Assembly (NCBI GenBank): GCA_019312665.1
Contig: JAFDCZ010000006.1
Span: 1-50,463 of the forward strand
Direction: 5' to 3'
Source: Deltaproteobacteria bacterium
GTDB taxonomy: Bacteria > Myxococcota_A > UBA9160 > UBA6930
DNA: 50,463 bases
Part shown: one piece after another, positions 42,242-50,463 of the stretch
Numbering within the stretch: the stretch's first letter is position 1
Layout: each line of letters starts with the position of its first letter
Made by a program: the position numbers and the translations under genes
Notes under the pieces: model-generated
The model's database searches: none
What the model was told of the DNA's origin: nothing
The model's input: the letters and a program-made list of their open reading frames with translations, nothing else

Positions 42242-44314
42242 CTACTCGAGGATGTCCAGGGCGCTGAAGATCGCACGTCGAACGAATTCGTCGGTCTCCG
42301 CTTCCAGGCAGCGAAGGATCGCCGGGACCGCCGTGCGGGATCGCCGTTCGCCCAGCACATCTACCACCTGGGCGCGCACGGCCCAGTGCTCGTGAGTCAA
42401 GAGTGGCAGAAGTTCGGTGAGCGCCAGCGTTTCAGCATGACGTCCAATGCAAACGATCGCAGCCATCACGAGTTCCGCGTCATCCGCGCCGAGTGCCGCG
42501 GTGGCCAACGTCGCCGCACTTCCACCGCCAAGACGATCCAGGACTTCGAGACCGGCCATGGCGGGTGTGCCACCTCCACGGATTGCGGCCGAGACCAATT
42601 CGAGGATCTGGGGCCGGGCCTCCTCCATCCGGTGCTGGGCGGCCCAACGCCCGAGGGCACGAAGCGCAGCGGAACGCGCTCGCTCATCCTGATCGCTCGC
42701 AAGAAGCGCCAGATCGGACATCACGGACGGATCCGGGGACACCGTGAGGGCGTATGCGGCACCGATTCTCACGCGTAGGTCTTCATCCGCGAGAGCGAGA
42801 CGCAACGTTTCGAGGGGTGGCTCAGTAGAGACCGAGGCGATGCCCTCTACGGCTGCGCGGCGAACGGCTGGCGACGGGTCGGCCGTGAGTCGCGTCAACA
42901 CCTCCAGCTGGCGAGAATCACCAATCGCACCGATCACCCCGGCCGCTGCCTGCCGGAAGTTCTCCCCTTCCCTGAAAAGAAGGATTTCGAGTGCCTCGAC
43001 CACAGGAGCCGAATCGTCTGCGCCGATGTCTTGGAGGGCGGCCGTGGAAGCGGCCAACTCCTCGCTTCCCCAGTCTCCTGTCTCCCTTGCCGCAGCGCTG
43101 AGGAGACTGACCAGGGCAGTGACCGGCTCGAGCGCGCGGTGCTGGCCCAGGGCACGCGCAGCATCGGCCCGCACCTCGTGATCCGTGTCAGCGAGCGCAC
43201 GCAGCAGAACGCCGCGCCCCGCTTCGCCAGGAGCGGCGCCCAGCATACGGCAAGCCATGCGCCGTTCTTCGGGCGGAAGCTCATCGAAGTCTGCCTCGAT
43301 GGGCGGGACGACCGCCTCGCCCATGGACTCCAGGGCCGCGAGCACGACCTCCGTGAGGGCTTCGTCCGACGCCGCACCCAGCATGGGAGAAACGGCTTCC
43401 GGGTAGCCTAACATTCCAAGGAGCTGCACAGCCGCCAACTTCGCGGGGAGATCACCATTCAGGACCTGCGTCTTCGCAAACGCGAAGGATTCGCCCTCGG
43501 GCCCGATCGCCTGCTTCACCTCGCTCTCGCGAGCCTCATTTTCGACCCCTGTGCGTGCGCAGATGCGCACCAATGCCTGGAGTGCCGCCTCTCGAGCCGA
43601 TCGGCCGCCGCTCTCGAGGCCCTTCAGCAGCACCTGCACGGAATCGGATTCATCGTTGTGCCCCAGCAACGAATAGACCGCTGCACGAAGCAATGAATCC
43701 TCTGATGCGGAGCGCAGCGCATCCGTATCCACCTGGGCCTCCAACCGGTCCAGAGCGCGAAGCGCGTAGAGGCGCACGAGGACCTCCGGATCCGCGCTTA
43801 CCAGGCGCAACAGGACCGGATGGCAGTCTTCGTTCCCGACGCATCCGAGGGCTTCCGCACCGGCACCACGCACATTCGGATCCGGGTCCGAAAGCACGTG
43901 CAACAACTGCGGAATGGCCGCGGGATCCCCGATCCCTGCCAAGGCGTCTACAGCCTGCTTGCGCACATCGATATCCGGTACCTGGCACGCCTCGAACAAC
44001 GCGGGGAGGGCGGAGGAACCACAGCGCGTCAATGTCTCGAGGGCAGCGTTCCGCCGGCCCGGATTCTCCCCGTCCGCCAGGGCTTCGACGAGTGCGGGAA
44101 TTGCAGCAGAAGTCTCGGGCGTCTCCGAGAGCCTTTCGATCGCAGCCTTCCGAACACGCCAACTAGGGTCTGCAAGTTGAGCGACGAGTGCGGGAATCGC
44201 CTCGTTCGGGGGAAGCATCGTAAGCCGCTCGACTGCGAGACGGCGAACCTCTTCGTCGGAACTCCTCAGGTCCGAGAGGAGATGACCCTGCTGCTCGCGA
44301 TCCACCTGGCTCAC
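42242..44314 (-). CDS. HEAT-repeat protein within the chemosensory operon
   Basis: A 690-residue protein made almost wholly of HEAT / PBS-lyase-like repeats of about 31 residues, for example NEAIPALVAQLADPSWRVRK, PAIPQLLHVLSDPDPNVRGA-type units and HEVRADAARALGQHRALEP. No signal peptide, membrane segment or catalytic motif is seen, so it is probably a cytoplasmic scaffold. The start is GTG at 44314 overlapping the TGA of the zinc-ribbon gene (GTGA). From memory, the Che7 system of Myxococcus xanthus works through a HEAT-repeat protein (Cpc7), so this may be the output or partner of the response regulator. That role here is inference. Confidence 0.87.
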   Translation of the reverse strand: MSQVDREQQGHLLSDLRSSDEEVRRLAVERLTMLPPNEAIPALVAQLADPSWRVRKAAIERLSETPETSAAIPALVEALADGENPGRRNAALETLTRCGSSALPALFEACQVPDIDVRKQAVDALAGIGDPAAIPQLLHVLSDPDPNVRGAGAEALGCVGNEDCHPVLLRLVSADPEVLVRLYALRALDRLEAQVDTDALRSASEDSLLRAAVYSLLGHNDESDSVQVLLKGLESGGRSAREAALQALVRICARTGVENEARESEVKQAIGPEGESFAFAKTQVLNGDLPAKLAAVQLLGMLGYPEAVSPMLGAASDEALTEVVLAALESMGEAVVPPIEADFDELPPEERRMACRMLGAAPGEAGRGVLLRALADTDHEVRADAARALGQHRALEPVTALVSLLSAAARETGDWGSEELAASTAALQDIGADDSAPVVEALEILLFREGENFRQAAAGVIGAIGDSRQLEVLTRLTADPSPAVRRAAVEGIASVSTEPPLETLRLALADEDLRVRIGAAYALTVSPDPSVMSDLALLASDQDERARSAALRALGRWAAQHRMEEARPQILELVSAAIRGGGTPAMAGLEVLDRLGGGSAATLATAALGADDAELVMAAIVCIGRHAETLALTELLPLLTHEHWAVRAQVVDVLGERRSRTAVPAILRCLEAETDEFVRRAIFSALDILE

Positions 44315-45390
44315 GCCATCCCCCGCGCGCGAGCGACTCGAAGGAGCTCTTCCAACAGGAAATCGTTCTTGGCTCTCACCGCCTCATCGACGCGGCGCTC
44401 GAACAGACCACGCCCCTCGTCGAGTTCGGCGGCCATGGCCTGTGCAACATCGCCGGCCGCTACGGCGGCAGAGAACTTCTCTTCGTTGTAGAGCACGATG
44501 TCCGAGACAATGATTCGGGCCAGCCTCTCGGCTTGAGCGCGCTCCTCGGGCGGCGCGGTCGACGGCGACTCCGGCGGCGCCACCGGTTCCTGTGGCGCCG
44601 ATGCATTCGACGTCGGGATGGATCCCTCCCTCGAGTCCGGCGATCCCGCATCCCCGAGCGACTCCTGCCCCGAATCTCTCGGGTCTGGGTCGAACGGCAC
44701 CTTCTGCTCTTGCGCCGGCGCCGGTGCGAGCGAAGGCGCCGGCGGCGAACTCGAAGGCTCCGGCTTCGAAACGGGCGGGCCCGGCATCGGTCGAAGCGGA
44801 GCCGAACCCGGTTTCTCCGTGGAAGGCGTTCGCTGCGGCAGAACCCCAGCCTCTTCCAGGAGCGGGAACAGGGCGTCGGGGAGATCCGGGACCTCGACGT
44901 AGGAATCGGCTCCGTAGAGCTCTGACGGCGACCTTCGATACCGTTCGGGATGGTGGACGGCGCCGGCAAGGATCACGTGAGTGCCGCGCAGACTCGCGTT
45001 GCGCTTCACGATTTCGCAGACCTGGAAGCCGAACATCTTCGGGAGTTCCGCCGCCAACACGACGGCAGCCGGCTCCTGACGCTGGATTTCGAGCATGGCG
45101 TCGACCCCATCGAAGACCACCATGCAGTGCAGGCCCCGGGCGCCAAGGGCGTCCGCCGTGTGCTTGGCGAGGTCGGCATCCGGCATGGCAACGACGACCT
45201 GCGCGCGTTTCTTCTCTACCGGCGGAGCCGCCTTGGAAAGATCCGCCTGAGCGCTGGCGGGCGTGTCAGCCGGCGCTCGCACCCGAAAGACGGAGTCGCA
45301 ACGCGAACAGCGAAGCCGCGCGCCCCCTTCGCCGAGCTTCTCTTTATCGATCCGGTAGCGGGCTGCGCATTTCGGACAAGCCGCAATCAT
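44311..45390 (-). CDS. Zinc-ribbon protein with a degenerate receiver domain
   Basis: A 359-residue protein with three parts. Residues 1-40 are an MJ0042-type zinc ribbon (Cys5, Cys8, Cys28, Cys31). Residues about 62-182 have the receiver fold, but the phospho-acceptor Asp is replaced by Ala113 (VVLAAELPKMFGFQVCE), the conserved Lys is Val167 and the acidic pocket is weak, so it is a pseudo-receiver. A Pro/Ser-rich linker (about 185-285) leads to a helical C-terminal domain (RLARIIVSDIVLYNEEKFSA, LDEGRGLFERRVDEAV). Similar zinc-ribbon proteins occur near signalling genes in Myxococcota. It may bind partners without phosphorylation. Confidence 0.85.
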   Translation of the reverse strand: MIAACPKCAARYRIDKEKLGEGGARLRCSRCDSVFRVRAPADTPASAQADLSKAAPPVEKKRAQVVVAMPDADLAKHTADALGARGLHCMVVFDGVDAMLEIQRQEPAAVVLAAELPKMFGFQVCEIVKRNASLRGTHVILAGAVHHPERYRRSPSELYGADSYVEVPDLPDALFPLLEEAGVLPQRTPSTEKPGSAPLRPMPGPPVSKPEPSSSPPAPSLAPAPAQEQKVPFDPDPRDSGQESLGDAGSPDSREGSIPTSNASAPQEPVAPPESPSTAPPEERAQAERLARIIVSDIVLYNEEKFSAAVAAGDVAQAMAAELDEGRGLFERRVDEAVRAKNDFLLEELLRVARARGMA

Positions 45391-45406
45391 CGTTTTCTCC
45401 TGAGTT

Positions 45407-47986
45407 TCATTGGATCCGGAATCGCCTCACATCTTCGCGCAGGACTGCAGCCTGTTCGCTCAATGCGCGTGTCGCGTCACCCAGGCGACGGGACGATTCC
45501 TCGTTGGAGCAAGTCCTTTCGAAGACCTGCTCCAGAAAGGACACTGTCGAGCGACACGAGTTGGTTTGCTCCTGCAAACCAGCGTGGATCTGGTCCACCG
45601 TGTCGCGAATACTCTCCATGCTGTGACGGATCCGCCCTGCCCCCCGGGATTGCTCCTCGGTCGTTCGCTGGGTCTGCTGCGCCACGTCGCGCGTCACGTG
45701 AGCGCCCCTGGCCATCACTTCATTCCCGCGTTCTTGTTCACGGCCCGCATCCTGAATGACTTCGACTTGTTCGCTGACGCGCTCCATCAATCCAGCCACA
45801 TGGCGAGCAGCTCCCGCCTGCTCCCGTACCGCTTGAACGATCTCCTCGATGCGTCCTCCTGAATCGCGCGCCGCACCGGTGATCTCCTCCAAGGCAAGGC
45901 CGGCGTCCGCCGCCAACTCCACCCCGCTGAGCACGCTCTCCGTGCCCCGACCGATCGCGTCCGTCGCATTCACCGTCTCCGACTGTACGGACCGGATGAG
46001 ATCCCCGATCTCCTTGGTGCTGGTGAGCACGCGATCCGCCAGGTCCTTGATCTCGTCGGCAACCACGGAGAACGATCGCCCCTGATCGCCCGCTTGCGCG
46101 GCGATGATCGCGGCGTTCAAGGCCAACAGATTGGTTTCGTCGGCCACGTCGTCAATCACGTCCACGATCGCGCCGATCTCTGCCATCCGCGCGGCCAGGC
46201 TTCCGATCACCGTATCCGCAACCTGGGTGGCATCTCGAATCGCTTCCATGCCACTGATCGTCTCGTGAACGCGCTCTTGCCCTCGCTCCGAGAGCATGAC
46301 GACCTGGCTCGAGAGACTTGCAGCCTGGCTTGCGTTGCCATCTACCTCGGTCATCGCTGCGGCCATCTCCGACATCGAACTCGCCGTCTCGGAAACGCCG
46401 CCGGCCAACCCTTCCGTGTTTTCACCAACTTGCGCCACGCTCCGAATCATCTGCTCGATCGAGCCACCGACTTCTTCCACATGGTTGCTGAGGGTGGTGG
46501 CGGTCTGGTTCAGCTCCTCACTCGCAGCTCCCAGTTCCAAGATCGAGCTGCTGGCTTCCTCGACGTTGGCGTTCAACGCCTGGGCACTTCCCGTGATCTC
46601 CGAAACCTTGTGATTGACCGCAGCCACCTGAGCCGTCGCCCGCTCGATGTCTTCGCGTTGGGCATCCGTCGCGCCCGTCACGGCTTCACCGATGGCGCCC
46701 AGATCGCCGACAGCCCGGTCCAGACCGTCGGCGGCAGCCGCCACTCGCCCGATCATCTCCCGAAGAGATCCCACCATTCGGTCGAAGGCTCGGCCCAGCA
46801 CCCCGAGCTCGTCTTCGGATTCGACGACCTCCTGGCTGAGAAAATCCCCTTCTGCGATCTTCTCGGCCCGAGCGATCAGACGCAGGGTCGTCGTGCTGAC
46901 ATCGCTGGCGAGTACCCTGCACGTCAGGAACGTGATGATGAGCGCAATGCACATCAACCCGACGAATGCCCTGCGCGAGCCCGCCTGATCCGCCGTGAAG
47001 ACAGAACCCGGAGTGACTGCGACCAGCAATTTCCCGTTCGACGCATCCAGGCTCTGCCAGGCGAAGCTGTTCTCGGAATCGAAGCGGGTGCTCTCGCCCG
47101 CGGACGACTCGGCCCGGTCGAGTAGCCAATCGACCTCGGAGGCACGCAAGCCATCCGCAGGTCCGTCGACGATCGCTCGTGTCCCCCGATCAATGATCAG
47201 CAGGGTGTGGGCCGCGGAGAACGCGACTGCGATTTCGCGCAGACGCTCCAACGTCTCGGCGTCCTTGGCCAGCTCGTCGACGCAGTAGGACAAGTAGGCT
47301 TGCTTGACGCGCACGTCCTGGGCTTCGACAGGGCGTCCCGCGAAGGTGTCGGAGAGCAGCAACGCGAAGAAGAGAGTCACCACCGAAACGGCCAGCATGG
47401 GCACGACCAACTTGGCTGACATCGGGACGTGCGGCATCAGCTCGGCGCGTTCACAACCGTCCGGGAGCCGCTGGGCCCAGGCATTCAGCAAGGGCGCGTC
47501 CATCCGCTTGACGGCGAAGAACGTGAAGACGGCTGCGACCGTCCCGCCGCTGATCGCGGCCGCTGCGACCACCAGACCCGTGAAGGTCGAAATCGATTCG
47601 AGCCGAAAGGCCATGAAGAGCGGTACGAAGAGCGCGGCGCAGCCCCAGTTGATCAGCGTGTCGCGCACACTGCGATAGGGCAGACGGGCCAACGCACTGA
47701 AGGCGATCCGAAGTTCGTCTGCTGCCAGATCACCGGACACCTCGGCATCGATCGCCTGCCGAATGGGCCGGGTGAATCGGCGCAGGAAGATCTGCGCAAA
47801 GAACGTCAAGCCGATCGCGACCAACGCGACCCCGAGGCCGAATGCCGACCATTGTTCGGGCGTGAGGATCAAGATGGTCATCAGATACAGGGCACAGAGC
47901 ATCGCCCCGGGAATTCCGATGACCGACCAGAGCAGTGTCAAGCGAAGATGGAACGCCCTGCCGCTCTCGAAGACAGGCTCACTCAT
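45407..47986 (-). CDS. Methyl-accepting chemotaxis protein with about six membrane segments
   Basis: An 859-residue receptor. Hydrophobic segments lie at about 17-40, 47-68, 110-128, 133-158, 192-212 and 341-359. A periplasmic-type sensor region lies at about 213-340. HAMP follows (LRLIARAEKIAEGDF ... DELGVLGRAFDRMVGSLRE). The long cytoplasmic coiled-coil contains the CheA/CheW-binding hairpin tip (ADETNLLALNAAIIAAQAGD, with Ile where Glu is usual, then GRSFSVVADEI). No C-terminal CheR-binding pentapeptide is seen. The ATG overlaps the cheW stop (ATGA). The five extra N-terminal segments are unlike the usual two-helix receptor. Confidence 0.93.
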   Translation of the reverse strand: MSEPVFESGRAFHLRLTLLWSVIGIPGAMLCALYLMTILILTPEQWSAFGLGVALVAIGLTFFAQIFLRRFTRPIRQAIDAEVSGDLAADELRIAFSALARLPYRSVRDTLINWGCAALFVPLFMAFRLESISTFTGLVVAAAAISGGTVAAVFTFFAVKRMDAPLLNAWAQRLPDGCERAELMPHVPMSAKLVVPMLAVSVVTLFFALLLSDTFAGRPVEAQDVRVKQAYLSYCVDELAKDAETLERLREIAVAFSAAHTLLIIDRGTRAIVDGPADGLRASEVDWLLDRAESSAGESTRFDSENSFAWQSLDASNGKLLVAVTPGSVFTADQAGSRRAFVGLMCIALIITFLTCRVLASDVSTTTLRLIARAEKIAEGDFLSQEVVESEDELGVLGRAFDRMVGSLREMIGRVAAAADGLDRAVGDLGAIGEAVTGATDAQREDIERATAQVAAVNHKVSEITGSAQALNANVEEASSSILELGAASEELNQTATTLSNHVEEVGGSIEQMIRSVAQVGENTEGLAGGVSETASSMSEMAAAMTEVDGNASQAASLSSQVVMLSERGQERVHETISGMEAIRDATQVADTVIGSLAARMAEIGAIVDVIDDVADETNLLALNAAIIAAQAGDQGRSFSVVADEIKDLADRVLTSTKEIGDLIRSVQSETVNATDAIGRGTESVLSGVELAADAGLALEEITGAARDSGGRIEEIVQAVREQAGAARHVAGLMERVSEQVEVIQDAGREQERGNEVMARGAHVTRDVAQQTQRTTEEQSRGAGRIRHSMESIRDTVDQIHAGLQEQTNSCRSTVSFLEQVFERTCSNEESSRRLGDATRALSEQAAVLREDVRRFRIQ

Positions 47987-48453
47987 TGCGCTTCCTCCCC
48001 GCTGCGCGGATTCGACCGGTAGACACTCTCCAGAATCTCCTCCAACGCGAGCACCATCACCGGTGGTGCGTCCTTGCGGCGCACGACGGCCCGGACAGCG
48101 TCGTACCCCGAATGTGTCGCCAGAGCCGGAGGGCCCTCGACGGATCCGGATGCGACGGAGAGCACATCCACGGCAGCATCCACGCGCAATCCGAAGACCA
48201 GTTCATCGATCTCGACAATGGCGATCCGAGCGGCGGCGCCGGCCTGGCAGGATCCCTTGGCCAGTGCACGCCCCAGATCGACGATCGGGATCACCTTGCC
48301 TCGCAGGTCGATGACCCCTTCGATGAGGCTCGGTGCCTTGGGGAGAGGCGTCGTCTCCTGGTTGCGGACGATCTCCCGAATATGGAGCACGTCGATTCCG
48401 ACCATCTGATCGGCGATCTCGAAACAAGCCAGCTCGACCCGGCTTTCGCTCAT
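47983..48453 (-). CDS. cheW: CheW-like adaptor (first copy)
   Basis: A 156-residue CheW domain that couples receptors to CheA. Blocks include VGIDVLHIREIVRNQETTPL and IEGVIDLRGKVIPIVDLGRA. The ATG at 48453 (MSESRVEL) is chosen; a TTG at 48474 would add seven residues and overlap the other cheW gene. The 3' end overlaps the mcp start. Having two CheW genes in a row suggests they serve different array positions or receptors. Confidence 0.92.
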   Translation of the reverse strand: MSESRVELACFEIADQMVGIDVLHIREIVRNQETTPLPKAPSLIEGVIDLRGKVIPIVDLGRALAKGSCQAGAAARIAIVEIDELVFGLRVDAAVDVLSVASGSVEGPPALATHSGYDAVRAVVRRKDAPPVMVLALEEILESVYRSNPRSGEEAQ

Positions 48454-48463
48454 CGTGATTGCG

Positions 48464-48964
48464 CTATTCGACAAGATTCAACACCCGTTCGAGGTTCAGG
48501 ATGGAGACGAACTCCCCGTCGTCCTCGCATAGTCTGGAAACGAAATCGGTATCGCTGCCAGGGGCCTCACGAAATGCGTCCTCGGGCACCCGCAGAACCG
48601 AAGCGACCCCTTCGACCAGCAAGCCTGCGGCATTCCCTTCATCGCCGTGCAGCACCACGATTCGTGTGGTCGGCGTCGGCCTGTTGGGTACGCCTCCGAG
48701 GCGCTGGGCGAGATCCAGAACCTGCACGATCTCACCGCGCAGGGAGATGATCCCGAGGATTTTCCTGGGCACCCGGGGCACTGGAGTGATCTGACGCAAC
48801 CGCACGATCTCCCTGACCCGTTCCACCGGGAGCGCATAACGATCTGCACCGAGCGGAAAGGCCAGGAACTCGCTGAGGATCTCCGCCTCCGCGTCGTCTC
48901 CCAGGCTGGTTGCGGCCCGCGCGAGATCGTCCCAGGCGGACGAAGGAAGTGTTGAGCTGCTCAT
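48464..48964 (-). CDS. cheW: CheW-like adaptor (second copy)
   Basis: A 166-residue CheW domain with a 30-residue N-terminal extension. Family blocks are FPLGADRYALPVERVREIVR and ILGIISLRGEIVQVLDLAQR. It differs clearly from the neighbouring copy, so it is not a recent duplication. The ATG at 48964 overlaps the cheA stop (ATGA). Confidence 0.93.
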   Translation of the reverse strand: MSSSTLPSSAWDDLARAATSLGDDAEAEILSEFLAFPLGADRYALPVERVREIVRLRQITPVPRVPRKILGIISLRGEIVQVLDLAQRLGGVPNRPTPTTRIVVLHGDEGNAAGLLVEGVASVLRVPEDAFREAPGSDTDFVSRLCEDDGEFVSILNLERVLNLVE

Positions 48965-50463
48965 GTGTCCCCCCTCCGCCTTGGGTGGGGACCTGCCGAC
49001 ATTCCGGTGCGGCGTGTCAGATCTTCGATGAAGGCCGAGACATCGAGGACCAGCACGGCACCTTGTTCACCAAGTTCGGTGGCACCGGCAATTCCCCGTA
49101 CGTTGTGAATGGGCCCCTGGATCGGCTTGATCACTGCGTCCTGTTGGCCCTCCAGACGGTCGACGATCAACCCCATGCGTGCGTCGCCCATTCCGAGAAC
49201 GACGACGTAGATCTTTCCCTCGCGTGCCTCTGCTTCGATGGCGAATTCCCGGGCCAGACGTCGCAGGGCCAGGGGCTCTCCCCGCAGATTCAAGATCTCG
49301 CTTCCCTCGCTTTTCTGGATCTCCGAAGGATCCACCAGCAAGGTTTCGCGCACCGAGTTCAGCGGCACGGCAAAGGTGTGTTCACCGACCCCGACGATCA
49401 ATGCCTGAATGATGGCAAGGGTGATCGGCAGGGTGATGGAGATCGCCGTTCCGCGGCCATGCGTCGACTCGATGTCCACGATGCCACCCAGAGCCGCGAT
49501 GTTCGAGCGAACCACGTCCATTCCAACGCCGCGCCCGCTGGTCTCCGTCACCACGTCGCGTGTGGAGAGGCCCGGGTGGAAGATCAGATCGAGAACCTCA
49601 CGCTCGGTGAGCTGGTCTTGGGCGCTCACCAACCCCTGCTGCCGAGCCCGTGCAAGCACCCGCTCAGCATCGATTCCGCGCCCGTCGTCCGAGAGACGGA
49701 TCACCACATCATTGCCGCGCTGGATCGCCTCGAGACGGATCGTGCCTTCTGCGTCCTTTCCCAGGCGAACGCGTTCGGCCGGCGCCTCGATCGCATGATC
49801 GAAGGCGTTCCGGACCAGGTGCATCAACGGGTCCACCAAACCCTCGACGATCAACTTGTCGAGCTCCGTATCCACCCCGGAAACCTCGAGTCGGACGTCT
49901 TTGTGCAGATCGAGACGCAGACGCCGCACCACCCGCGCCAGCTTGTCGAACACCTGACGCAAGGGGACCATGCGCACTTCCAGGACTCCGGCCTGGAGAT
50001 CCGACAGCTTTCGCTCCAGCCCGCGGTAGATCTTCCCAAGCTCGGTTCCGGCCCGCAGGGTGTTGGGGTCGGCGCTCAAACGAGCGGCGAGATGGTTGAG
50101 CGCACCCTTTTGGAGCGCGAGCTCACCCACCAGGTTCATCAATTCATCGAGCTTGCGGATATCGACCCGAACGGTCCCACTGATCGATCTGAGTGAAGCC
50201 GGCTCCGATGCAGCATCGTGCTCAGGTTCCGGCTCCGGGTGGTTCCTCGCCTCCTCTTTCGTCCGGCCCGCGGACGCTACCGCGGCATCAGGCGTGGTGG
50301 TGGACTTCGGACGCGGAAGCATGGCCGTCTCGACGAGCTCGGGGGCCAGCTCCAATCGTTCGGCGAGATCCGCCGCCTCGAGATCTGTACCGGTCAACAG
50401 CGAGAAGCGGATGTGCGAATCGGGCGTCTCGCCGGGCGAGGGAAGCGTCGAGAGGATCTCGCC
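48961..50463 (-). CDS. cheA: Chemotaxis histidine kinase CheA, partial (N-terminus off the right edge)
   Basis: About 500 C-terminal residues are visible and the frame stays open to the edge, so the His-phosphotransfer (P1) domain lies outside. A Pro/Glu-rich linker leads to the dimerisation domain (VRVDIRKLDELMNLVGELAL). The ATPase domain follows with the N box HLVRNAFDHAIE, G1 DDGRGIDAERV and G2 SGRGVGMDVVRSNI. A C-terminal CheW-like regulatory domain comes last (FAVPLNSVRETLLVDPSEIQ, GIAGATELGEQGAVLVLDVS). Length and order are normal for CheA. It is the first visible gene of the operon. Confidence 0.96.
   Translation of the reverse strand, partial: GEILSTLPSPGETPDSHIRFSLLTGTDLEAADLAERLELAPELVETAMLPRPKSTTTPDAAVASAGRTKEEARNHPEPEPEHDAASEPASLRSISGTVRVDIRKLDELMNLVGELALQKGALNHLAARLSADPNTLRAGTELGKIYRGLERKLSDLQAGVLEVRMVPLRQVFDKLARVVRRLRLDLHKDVRLEVSGVDTELDKLIVEGLVDPLMHLVRNAFDHAIEAPAERVRLGKDAEGTIRLEAIQRGNDVVIRLSDDGRGIDAERVLARARQQGLVSAQDQLTEREVLDLIFHPGLSTRDVVTETSGRGVGMDVVRSNIAALGGIVDIESTHGRGTAISITLPITLAIIQALIVGVGEHTFAVPLNSVRETLLVDPSEIQKSEGSEILNLRGEPLALRRLAREFAIEAEAREGKIYVVVLGMGDARMGLIVDRLEGQQDAVIKPIQGPIHNVRGIAGATELGEQGAVLVLDVSAFIEDLTRRTGMSAGPHPRRRGDT

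Overview
This is a gene-dense, GC-rich window from a Gram-negative bacterium. The gene content (YicC-RemA-Gmk neighbours, an lpxA-lpxI-Gfo/Idh-lpxB order, bamA-skp, a DUF4388 protein, and a chemosensory operon with a HEAT-repeat protein and a zinc-ribbon protein) points to the former Deltaproteobacteria and relatives (Myxococcota, Desulfobacterota, Binatota or similar). The exact phylum is an inference; the window holds no rRNA. Almost every gene lies on the minus strand. Only lptF, kdkA and rpsT are on the plus strand. Most neighbours overlap by 1 to 4 bases (ATGA, GTGA, TTGA, TAGTG, TGATG), so the genes form long, translationally coupled operons.

Layout from left to right (transcription mostly runs right to left). 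1-4879: a GHMP-family sugar kinase cut by the left edge, a GT4 glycosyltransferase, a WaaE-like GT2 glycosyltransferase and a bifunctional Rel/SpoT. 4880-5608: a gene-free gap with a striking 27-bp-arm inverted repeat and a second hairpin. 5609-12753: gmk, a RemA-like gene, yicC, the heptose kinase hldA, an NAD-dependent sugar epimerase, a GT2 and two GT9 heptosyltransferases, which together supply nucleotides, a regulator and inner-core LPS. 12799-14785 (plus): lptF and a Kdo kinase. 14810-27802: an envelope-biogenesis block read in the order lolC, lolD, bamA, skp, lpxA, lpxI, a Gfo/Idh oxidoreductase, lpxB, waaA, lpxK. 27810-36606: lysS, prfB (with a programmed frameshift), lnt, ybeY, phoH, a DUF4388 protein and a large membrane protein. 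36700-36963 (plus): rpsT. 37084-38618: holA and lptE. 38619-39019: a non-coding stretch with three 45-bp tandem repeats. 39020-50463: a chemosensory operon read as cheA (cut by the right edge), cheW, cheW, mcp, zinc-ribbon/pseudo-receiver protein, HEAT-repeat protein, cheR, cheB, a coiled-coil/GAF protein and a single-domain response regulator.

How the genes work together: lpxA, lpxI, lpxB and lpxK make lipid A. waaA adds Kdo, kdkA phosphorylates it, hldA and the heptosyltransferases build the heptose core, and the GT2/GT4 enzymes extend it. lptF and lptE help export LPS. lolC/D and lnt mature and export lipoproteins, and bamA/skp assemble outer-membrane proteins. lpxD and fabZ, usually found between skp and lpxA, are not there.

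The most unusual points are: (1) the chemosensory operon with a HEAT-repeat protein and a receiver that has lost its phospho-acceptor; (2) a BamA with an extra N-terminal TolB/CsgG-like domain; (3) a LolC/E with a roughly 245-residue multi-spanning N-terminal extension; (4) the inverted-repeat element in the gmk-spoT gap; (5) the paired DUF4388 and large membrane protein of unknown function.
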